Source: Andeanibacterium sp036384795 (GTDB lineage Bacteria; Pseudomonadota; Alphaproteobacteria; Sphingomonadales; Sphingomonadaceae). Taken from it: a stretch of 64,000 nt of DNA. The stretch covers positions 1 through 64,000 of the forward strand of contig DASVLP010000037.1 of assembly GCA_036384795.1 (NCBI GenBank), written 5' to 3'. The translations under genes and the position numbers were made by a program. The notes beneath the pieces were generated by a model. It had not been told where the DNA came from, did not search any database, and saw only the letters and a list, made by a program, of their open reading frames with translations. This document shows positions 6,940 to 13,116 of this stretch, piece by piece; positions within the stretch are counted from its first letter, which is position 1, and every line of letters begins with the position of its first letter.

Positions 6940-7635
6940 AAAGAAACCGAGTCGTCCGATAAGCTGCACGGCAAGTGGTACGGAGACGCATGCGGCATTG
7001 CGTTTGCGCTCGAACTGGTCGGCGAGCGCTGGTCCCTGCTGATCGTGCGCGAGCTTATGCTGGGTGGGCGACGGTTTTCGGACATTCGCGCTCGCCTGCC
7101 CGGAATCAGCGCCAAAGTGCTGACCGAGCGGCTCGAGGCGCTGCAGGCGACCGGAGTGGTGGTGAAGCGCCAGGTGTCGGACCCGGCACCGGTGCAACTC
7201 TACGAGCTCACCGAGTGGGGTTACACGGCCGAACCGGCGATCCAGGAGCTTGGCCGCTGGGCGGCTCGGTCGGTGCTGCACGATCCCGGCCTGCCGCTCT
7301 CGCCGGTGTCGCTGATGCTGTCGATGCGCACGATGATTGACCGGGACGCGGCGCGCGCGTTCGACGCGACGATCGGCTTCGAGGTGGCGGGCGAGAGCTT
7401 CGTCGCCGAGCTGAAGGACGGCGAATTGCCGATCCGGCGGGGCGATCCCGCGGGCGCCGACGTGGTGTTTTGTGCGCCCGAAGCGCCGGTGGTCGCCGGA
7501 CTGCTCTACGCCAAAGTGCCGCTGGAGGCACTGGAGGCGGAAGCGGGGCTCAAGGTCGAAGGGGACCGCGAGCTGGCCAAGCGCTATGCCGCGCTGTTCT
7601 CCTTGCCGGAGAAGATCGGGAGACCGGCCAGCTAG
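6928..7635 (+). CDS. HxlR-type transcriptional regulator with C-terminal SCP2-like domain
   Basis: The 235-residue protein has an HxlR winged helix-turn-helix in residues about 15-110 (CGIAFALELVGERWSLLIVR, LPGISAKVLTERLEALQATG, YELTEWG). Ordinary HxlR proteins end near there. This one carries about 115 more residues (FEVAGESFVAELKDGELPIR, ADVVFCAPEAPVVAGLLY) resembling SCP2/sterol-carrier-like C-terminal domains found in some fused members. It probably senses a hydrophobic ligand or metabolite and controls the divergent detoxification operon and itself. The ATG at 6928 is the only good start; the AGGAG at 6907 is rather distant. Confidence 0.88.
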   Translation: MKLQKETESSDKLHGKWYGDACGIAFALELVGERWSLLIVRELMLGGRRFSDIRARLPGISAKVLTERLEALQATGVVVKRQVSDPAPVQLYELTEWGYTAEPAIQELGRWAARSVLHDPGLPLSPVSLMLSMRTMIDRDAARAFDATIGFEVAGESFVAELKDGELPIRRGDPAGADVVFCAPEAPVVAGLLYAKVPLEALEAEAGLKVEGDRELAKRYAALFSLPEKIGRPAS

Positions 7636-7647
7636 AGCTTGCGCCGC

Positions 7648-8181
7648 TCAGAACATGCTGTGGAGCGGCGATACCTTGTCCGAAACCGGCTGGCCGACGG
7701 CCCAGTGCTCGACGATCAAGCCGTCCTTGACCCGGAAGATGTCGACGAACGCGATCCCCCGGTCGTCGGGCCTCATCGTGACGTGATGAAACACCGCCAC
7801 GCGGTCGCCATCGGCGAGCACCTGATAGATCGTGTCCTTGTTGGCTTCGCCCTTTTTCCAGCCGCGCTTCTCGAAGAAATCGAGCATCGCCGCCTTGTCG
7901 TTGGGGAAACCGTCTTTGGCGAAATCGGGATAGCGCTCGATGAAGTCGTCGGAGAGATACTTCTTGATCGCCCCGACCGGATCGCCGTCGAAAAAGGCCA
8001 TCTGGTCGAACTTGTCGACCACCGCCTTGGGCGACGTATCGTCGGGCGCCCAGGCACGCCGCTGCGCTTCGGTCTGCGTCGGGCTTGGTGGAGGCGCGGT
8101 CTGAGCGCTTGCGCATCCGGCCGCGGCGAGCGTGCTCAGCGCAAGCGTCGCGGCAACGAGAAATGTGGCGCCCTTGGTCAT
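7648..8181 (-). CDS. Secreted SnoaL-like / NTF2-fold protein
   Basis: The 177-residue protein has an N-terminal signal peptide (MTKGATFLVAATLALSTLAA) ending in AAAGCASA, which may be cleaved as a lipoprotein (Cys after AAG) or by signal peptidase I. It is followed by a Pro-rich linker and an NTF2-like domain with YLSDDFIERYPDFAKDG and DIFRVKDGLIVEHWAVGQPV. The latter is the SnoaL-type end that shapes a small-molecule cavity. GGGGAG precedes the ATG at 8181. Function is unknown; it is not obviously part of the GST operon. Confidence 0.85.
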   Translation of the reverse strand: MTKGATFLVAATLALSTLAAAGCASAQTAPPPSPTQTEAQRRAWAPDDTSPKAVVDKFDQMAFFDGDPVGAIKKYLSDDFIERYPDFAKDGFPNDKAAMLDFFEKRGWKKGEANKDTIYQVLADGDRVAVFHHVTMRPDDRGIAFVDIFRVKDGLIVEHWAVGQPVSDKVSPLHSMF

Positions 8182-8341
8182 TTGCTCCCCTTTACCGATG
8201 GTCGTTTCGTCGGATGGCGAGCCCCGATTGCAGGCGTCGCCCTCCAGGCCGGCGAATTGTCTCCGGCAAATAGTATAAAGAAATATTATCCGATGTGAAG
8301 GGCGATCCGCTCGATCACCCATGCTTTTCACGCGTCTCGTG

Positions 8342-8980
8342 TTACCCGCCCAACGCCGCGAACGTCGCCGCTTCATCTTCGGCGACCTGTTGCCAGGCGG
8401 GCCGTGCCTCGACGCGCGAATACCATGCGGTGAGCTTCGGATAGGCGCCCTTGTCGAGCGTGTAGCGTGCGTACTTCAGCGTCTTGAGCGTGCTAGCCAC
8501 AGCGATGTCCCCGACCGAGAACTCGCCGTCGAGCCAGCCCTCGCCGACCTGGCTCTCGAGATAGCCGAGCGGGCGTTTGATCGCTTCCTCGGCAGCCAGC
8601 GCGGCGGCTTCGTCGCCCTCGGTACCGAAGATCACCGGGCGCAAGAAACGGTTGATGACCATTGGCGCACCGGCCGGGATCAGTACGGTGTCGGCCACTT
8701 CCTCGAACCAGATCGCGCGTGCCGCCGCCTTGGCTTCGGCGGGGATCAGCTTGGGCGCGGGGTACTTGATGTCGAAGTAGGTCACGATTGCGGTCGAATC
8801 CGCCAGCAGGAAATCGCCGTCGGCGATCGCCGGAATCTTCGAGAACGGGCTCGCCTTCAGGAACTCCTCGGTCGGCTGGCTGGGATTGCTGGGGACCCAG
8901 TCGATCTCGATCCCCTTCTCGCGGGCGGCGACCGCCACTTTGCGGACGAACGGCGAGAGCGGAAAACCATAGACTTTCAT
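8342..8980 (-). CDS. Glutathione S-transferase family protein
   Basis: The 212-residue GST starts MKVYGFPLSPFVRKVAVAAR, a canonical N-terminus with Ser near residue 9 as candidate catalytic residue. It has SPFSKIPAIADGDFLLADSTAIVTYF (DS pair binding glutathione) and a C-terminal FSVGDIAVAS helix cap. AGGGAG lies upstream of the ATG at 8980. It is transcribed alone or with the SnoaL-like gene downstream. Confidence 0.92.
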   Translation of the reverse strand: MKVYGFPLSPFVRKVAVAAREKGIEIDWVPSNPSQPTEEFLKASPFSKIPAIADGDFLLADSTAIVTYFDIKYPAPKLIPAEAKAAARAIWFEEVADTVLIPAGAPMVINRFLRPVIFGTEGDEAAALAAEEAIKRPLGYLESQVGEGWLDGEFSVGDIAVASTLKTLKYARYTLDKGAYPKLTAWYSRVEARPAWQQVAEDEAATFAALGG

Positions 8981-9109
8981 GACGGAACTCCCTGATTGAG
9001 TTTCTATTGGATACCTTTCCCAGGTTGCAGCAAAATGGCGGTCGGTCCAGCCGGGAAACCGACGAAGGGCATTGCGCCGCGCGGGGCGAAGCCTTAACCG
9101 GAGCCCGCG

Positions 9110-10102
9110 ATGAACGAGATGAGCAAGACCAATACCGAGCATGGCGGCACCACCGCGCTTCCCGCGCCCGATCGCGAGGTCAGCGTGCGCGAGGTGTTCG
9201 GGCTCGACACCGACATGAAGTGCCCGGCGTTCAGCCAGGCGGACGAGCGCGTGCCCGACGTCGATGCAACTTACGTGTTCGATCCCGACACCACGCTCGC
9301 GATCCTCGCCGGCTTCGCGCACAACCGACGGGTGATGGTGCAGGGCTATCACGGCACCGGCAAGTCGACCCACATCGAGCAGGTCGCCGCGCGGCTCAAC
9401 TGGCCGTGCATCCGCATCAATCTCGACGCGCACATCAGCCGCATCGACCTGATCGGGCGCGACGCGATCGTGCTCCGCGACGGTCTTCAGGTCACCGAGT
9501 TTCGCGAGGGCCTGCTGCCCTGGGCGCTGCAGCACCCGGTCGCGCTGGTGTTCGACGAATACGACGCCGGCCGGCCCGACGTGATGTTCGTGATCCAGCG
9601 CGTGCTGGAAACCGAAGGCAAGCTAACCCTGCTCGACCAGAACCGGGTGATCCGCCCGAACCCATTCTTCCGCCTGTTCTCGACCGCAAACACCGTGGGC
9701 CTGGGCGACACCACCGGGCTTTACCACGGCGCGCAAGCGATCAACCAAGCGCAGCTCGATCGCTGGAACATCGTCGTCGGGCTGAACTACCTGCCCGAAG
9801 AGACCGAGCAGAAGATCGTCCACGCCAAGTCGCCCGAAACCGACGCGGCAACGGTCGCGAAGATGGTGCGCGTGGCCGATCTCACGCGTCAGGGCTTCAT
9901 CGGGGGCGACATCTCGACCGTGATGAGCCCGCGCACGGTGATCACCTGGGCCCAGAACGCGCAGATCTTCGGCAACGTAGGCCTCGCCTTCCGCCTGTCG
10001 TTCCTCAACCGCTGCGACGAGGCCGAGCGGATGCTGGTGGCGGAATACTACCAGCGCGTATTCGGCGAGGAATTGCCTGAAAGCGTCGTTGCCAAGCGCT
10101 AG
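9110..10102 (+). CDS. cobS: Cobaltochelatase AAA+ subunit CobS
   Basis: The 330-residue protein has Walker A GYHGTGKST (residues 79-87), Walker B ALVFDE (about 145-150) and the CobS-typical opening VREVFGLDTDMKCPAFS. CobS powers aerobic cobalt insertion into hydrogenobyrinate a,c-diamide together with CobT and CobN. The usual partner cobT, often directly downstream, is not here; a kinase gene lies opposite, overlapping the last 4 bases. No other cob gene is in the window. The ATG at 9110 is followed by another at 9119. Confidence 0.93.
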   Translation: MNEMSKTNTEHGGTTALPAPDREVSVREVFGLDTDMKCPAFSQADERVPDVDATYVFDPDTTLAILAGFAHNRRVMVQGYHGTGKSTHIEQVAARLNWPCIRINLDAHISRIDLIGRDAIVLRDGLQVTEFREGLLPWALQHPVALVFDEYDAGRPDVMFVIQRVLETEGKLTLLDQNRVIRPNPFFRLFSTANTVGLGDTTGLYHGAQAINQAQLDRWNIVVGLNYLPEETEQKIVHAKSPETDAATVAKMVRVADLTRQGFIGGDISTVMSPRTVITWAQNAQIFGNVGLAFRLSFLNRCDEAERMLVAEYYQRVFGEELPESVVAKR

Positions 10103-10809
10103 AACGCGCGCGGCTCCGGCGGCAGCACCAGCCGGAACTGGGTCCCGATCGGGCGCGACGCGAAATCGATCCGCCCGCCGAGCTGCTTGGCGAGCGCCCG
10201 GATCGTCTTCATTCCGGTTCCCCCATCGATCCGCGGGTCGAAGCCTTGCGGGAGGCCGACCCCATCGTCGGCCACTTCGACCATCAGCGAAGCGTCGGCC
10301 GCCTGCCGGCAACCAACCGAGATCGTGCCTCGCACGCCGGTGGGATGCGCATATTTGAGCGAATTGGTCACGACTTCGGTCACCAGCAGGCCGAGCGGGA
10401 CGATCTTGCCGGTCTCGACCAGGCACCGGCTGTCGCCGGTCCGCACCAGCTTCATCCGCCGCGGGTCGGACAACGCCGAAAGCAGCGTCTCGCACAGCTC
10501 GTAGAGATGCCCGTTAAGGTCGATGCGGTCGGCGTCGGGCTCTTTCGACAGGAAACGGTGAAGCCACGCGACAGTCGAGATCCGAGCACTGACCTCGCCG
10601 AGGATCAGCGAGACCTCGCCGCAATCCAGGTCGCGGTCGCGGTTGGCGATCTCCGCCGCGCGAATGCTGATCGCGCTGGCGAGCAGGGTGAGGTTGTTTG
10701 CAATCCGATGATTCGACTCGGAAAGAGCGAAATCGACCTCTGCGGCCGCAGGAATCCACGCGCGGGCGCCGAATTCTTCATCGGCATAAATGATGCGCTG
10801 GTCTTTCAT
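10099..10809 (-). CDS. HisKA_2 / HWE-like sensor histidine kinase
   Basis: The 236-residue soluble kinase has a short N-terminus, a HisKA_2 dimerisation box SESNHRIANNLTLLASAI with the phosphoacceptor His near residue 34, then an HATPase with TEVVTNSLKYAHP (N box) and VEVADDGVGLP (G1 box). There is no transmembrane segment or obvious sensory domain, so it may be cytoplasmic and paired with an orphan regulator. Kinases of this class often feed the alphaproteobacterial general stress response. No clear ribosome binding site precedes 10809. Confidence 0.87.
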   Translation of the reverse strand: MKDQRIIYADEEFGARAWIPAAAEVDFALSESNHRIANNLTLLASAISIRAAEIANRDRDLDCGEVSLILGEVSARISTVAWLHRFLSKEPDADRIDLNGHLYELCETLLSALSDPRRMKLVRTGDSRCLVETGKIVPLGLLVTEVVTNSLKYAHPTGVRGTISVGCRQAADASLMVEVADDGVGLPQGFDPRIDGGTGMKTIRALAKQLGGRIDFASRPIGTQFRLVLPPEPRAF

Positions 10810-10885
10810 GAGAAGAAATCTACGCCTATTCGCGTTGGATACAAGGTCCGTTTTCGTGACTATTATTGAACTATAAGTAGTATGG

Positions 10886-10897
10886 TGATCTAGATCA
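10886..10897. promoter_or_regulatory. FNR/FixK-like palindrome
   Basis: TGATCTAGATCA is a perfect 12-base palindrome of the form TGAT-N4-ATCA, the core recognised by FNR/FixK-type regulators. The outermost bases differ from the full consensus. It lies in an unusually AT-rich intergenic stretch about 77 bases upstream of the HisKA_2 kinase start and 160 bases upstream of the RHH gene. Confidence 0.4.
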
Positions 10898-10993
10898 TAA
10901 ACAGCAAATTACCAACTTGCACCATCCTGCGTTTGAAGCGTCAAGACCCTAAAAGTCTCAAATTGAGTAAGTGGCTCAAGAAGCTCATAATGG

Positions 10994-11021
10994 TTGACAA
11001 AGCCCCGCTGATCGCCTAAAT
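10994..11021 (+). promoter_or_regulatory. Candidate promoter of the RHH gene
   Basis: TTGACA at 10994-10999 is a perfect -35 element. CTAAAT at 11016-11021 follows after 16 bases and could serve as -10. The -10 lies in the centre of the inverted repeat at 11002-11041. Confidence 0.5.
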
Positions 11022-11041
11022 CGCCTTGCGATTGGCGGGGC
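11002..11041. promoter_or_regulatory. Large inverted repeat over the RHH promoter
   Basis: Arms GCCCCGCTGATCGC (11002-11015) and GCGATTGGCGGGGC (11028-11041) pair at 12 of 14 positions around a 12-base centre. Because the -10 element is in the centre and the left arm is in the spacer, this fits an operator better than a transcribed hairpin. The RHH protein encoded 18 bases downstream is the obvious candidate to bind it. Confidence 0.5.
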
Positions 11042-11058
11042 CTGTAGAAAGGCGTGTC

Positions 11059-11322
11059 ATGAGTGACTTGATGCGCGAGCAGCGTTTGCAGATCATGCTC
11101 ACCGAAGAAGAGCTGGCGGCAATCGACGATTGGCGGTTTGCGCGGCGCATGCCCACCCGGGCGGCTGCGGTGCGGGAGCTGCTCAAGCGCGGCCTTGCCG
11201 CGGAAGGGTTCGCCAGCGCCGGTGCGGGCGAGAAATCGCAGGATTTCGGCGTGGTCGTGGCCCGCGGGCCCGGCAGGACACGCGGCGATGGCGACGGCCA
11301 GGGGTCAGACGGTTCGGCGTAG
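11059..11322 (+). CDS. Ribbon-helix-helix DNA-binding protein
   Basis: This is an 87-residue basic protein. Residues about 5-50 (LQIMLTEEELAAIDDWRFAR, RAAAVRELLKRGL) give a CopG/MetJ-type beta-alpha-alpha fold: a short strand, helix, turn and helix with RAAAVRELL as second helix. The C-terminal ~35 residues are Gly/Asp rich and probably disordered. No toxin gene follows, so it is more likely an autoregulated repressor than an antitoxin. The ATG at 11059 has AAAGG upstream. Confidence 0.75.
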   Translation: MSDLMREQRLQIMLTEEELAAIDDWRFARRMPTRAAAVRELLKRGLAAEGFASAGAGEKSQDFGVVVARGPGRTRGDGDGQGSDGSA

Positions 11323-11403
11323 CTTTCCGCGGCCGCAAGCGGCAAGGAACGCAGGTGCGAAAGCTCGGCGAATCGTTCGGCCGCGCCCGTTCGGAGATGC
11401 GCA

Positions 11404-12213
11404 ATGGACAGTCCGCGCCGCGCGGCCCTAACCAAAGTCCCGGCGGTCACCCTCGGCTTTTGGCTGATCAAGATCCTTGCAACCACGCTCGGCGAGACCG
11501 GCGGCGACAGCGTGTCGATGAGCTGGCTGGGCGAGACAACGGCGCAAGCCGGGCAGGGCGGTCTCAACGGCTACCTGATCGGAACCGCGATCTTCGGCGT
11601 GCTGCTGATCGCGCTCGTCTGGGCTCAGATCGCCGCGCGGCGCTTCAATCCCTGGCTCTATTGGGCGACGATCGTCGCTTCGACCACCGCCGGTACGACC
11701 CTGGCCGATTTCTGCACTCGCTCGCTCGGGATCGGCTATCCGGGCGGCTCGCTGCTGCTGTTCGCCTGCGTCCTTGCCTCGCTGTTCGCGTGGCACAAGA
11801 CCACCGGGACCATCTCGGTCAATTCGGTGGTGAGCCCGCGCGAGGAGCTGTTCTACTGGATCACGATCACGTTTTCGCAGACGCTGGGCACGGCGCTGGG
11901 GGACTGGATTGCCGATTCAAGCCTCGGTTACGGCGGCGGCGCGCTGTTCTTCGGCGCCTTGCTGCTGGTTCTGGCGGTGCTTTATTACGCGACCCGCATC
12001 AGCCGGGTGCTGCTGTTCTGGGCGGCGTTCATCCTCACCCGCCCGCTGGGTGCGACGCTGGGCGACTTGTTCGACAAGCCGGTCGCGAAAGGCGGCTTCG
12101 ACCTGAGCCGCCCGCTCGCCTCGCTGGTGCTGCTCGTCGCGATCGTGGCGCTGGTCTGGCTGATCCCGCAGCGCGCCGGGCACCATCCAGGCGACGCGGG
12201 AGCAACCGCCTGA
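11404..12213 (+). CDS. COG4705-type polytopic membrane protein
   Basis: The 269-residue protein has about eight hydrophobic segments. A motif of the form TxGxTxGD/xxAD recurs four times: ATTLGETGGDS (about residue 25), STTAGTTLADF (about 97), SQTLGTALGDW (about 158) and TRPLGATLGDL (about 217). This repeated glycine/acidic motif is the hallmark of the uncharacterised COG4705 family; some members have been linked to metal or drug export, which I cannot confirm. CGGAG precedes the ATG at 11404. Its stop overlaps the start of the next gene. Confidence 0.82.
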   Translation: MDSPRRAALTKVPAVTLGFWLIKILATTLGETGGDSVSMSWLGETTAQAGQGGLNGYLIGTAIFGVLLIALVWAQIAARRFNPWLYWATIVASTTAGTTLADFCTRSLGIGYPGGSLLLFACVLASLFAWHKTTGTISVNSVVSPREELFYWITITFSQTLGTALGDWIADSSLGYGGGALFFGALLLVLAVLYYATRISRVLLFWAAFILTRPLGATLGDLFDKPVAKGGFDLSRPLASLVLLVAIVALVWLIPQRAGHHPGDAGATA

Positions 12214-12950
12214 GCCCGCAGACAGCCATCCGCGTCGCTGCGGCGCTGTTGGTGCTCGCGCTGCCGGAGGCGGCTCACGCCGGCCCGCCGTTCCTCACCG
12301 ACGATCCCGAACCGACCGACACCGGCCACTGGGAGATCTACGCGCCGCAGCTCGAGATCGAAGGCAGAGGCGCGGATTACGAAGGCTCGCTTGGGGCGGA
12401 GATCAATTACGGGGCGGCACCCGGGGTGCAGCTGACGCTCGGGCTGCCGGTGGCATTCGCGCACGATTCCGCGGGCACGCGCTGGGGCGCGGGCGATCCC
12501 GAGGCCTCGGTCAAGTACCAGTTCTACCGTGACGACGCGGGCGCGTTCTCGCTCGCTTTCTTCCCCGGGATCACGCTGCCGACCGCCACCAACGGGCTCG
12601 GCGCCGGGCGGGTCACCGCGTTCCTGCCGGTCTGGGCGCAGAAGGACATCGGGCCGTGGTCGCTGTTCGGCGGGGGCGGCTATGCGGTCAATCCCGGTTC
12701 AGGCAACCGCGACTACTGGACCGGCGGCGCGGCGGTAACGCGAAAGATCGGCGACAAGCTGCTGCTCGGCGTCGAAGCCGATCGCCAGGGGGCCGACACG
12801 GTGGGCGGCGACGGCTCGACCAGCCTGGGGATCGGCGCGATCTACGACCTGCCCGGGCCGTTGCGGCTGCTTGCGTCGGGCGGCCCGACGTTCGGCGATG
12901 GCGGAGGAAACGGATTTCATGCATTCGCGGCGGTGGGGCTCGATTTCTGA
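12210..12950 (+). CDS. Putative outer-membrane beta-barrel protein
   Basis: The ~246-residue protein has a signal peptide (AIRVAAALLVLALPEAAHA) then mature GPPFLTDDPEPTDTGHWEIY, a common start of MetA-pathway/transporter-like outer-membrane proteins. Alternating amphipathic strands follow (SLGAEINYGAAPGVQLTLGL, FHAFAAVGLDF), ending in aromatic F. No ATG, GTG or TTG gives a complete signal peptide; the best start is a CTG at 12210 overlapping the upstream TGA (CTGA). The start is therefore uncertain, but the frame is clearly real. Confidence 0.72.
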   Translation: MSPQTAIRVAAALLVLALPEAAHAGPPFLTDDPEPTDTGHWEIYAPQLEIEGRGADYEGSLGAEINYGAAPGVQLTLGLPVAFAHDSAGTRWGAGDPEASVKYQFYRDDAGAFSLAFFPGITLPTATNGLGAGRVTAFLPVWAQKDIGPWSLFGGGGYAVNPGSGNRDYWTGGAAVTRKIGDKLLLGVEADRQGADTVGGDGSTSLGIGAIYDLPGPLRLLASGGPTFGDGGGNGFHAFAAVGLDF

Positions 12951-13092
12951 CCCGGCTGCGCCGGAAGAGCCGGGGCGAAACGATTTTCCTACAACGCCCG
13001 CGTACGCTAGCGTGCCTCGAATGAGCTGCCTCGACCGTCAGCGCGTGTCAAACGTGTCGATCCCGGCCCGCCGGCGCATTGCCCTCGCAATT

Positions 13093-13116
13093 ACTGTATT
13101 AAGGTATTAATACAGT
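13093..13116. promoter_or_regulatory. Perfect operator-like palindrome at the PBP1A start
   Basis: ACTGTATTA and TAATACAGT are exact inverted copies (9 bp arms) around a 6-base centre that also contains GTATTAA. AT-rich palindromes built on TATTA/TAATA are typical operators for GntR-family (YtrA-like) and TetR-family regulators. It covers the first possible PBP1A start codon (GTG at 13115), so binding would block the gene. No matching regulator gene is adjacent. Confidence 0.6.

Noticed and set aside
9000..9109. Cobalamin riboswitch before cobS
   Set aside because: The leader is only about 110 bases and no B12-box-like conserved core is visible.
11059..11403. Toxin-antitoxin pair with the RHH protein
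   Set aside because: No small toxin-like gene follows within the operon; the next gene is a polytopic membrane protein 80 bases away.
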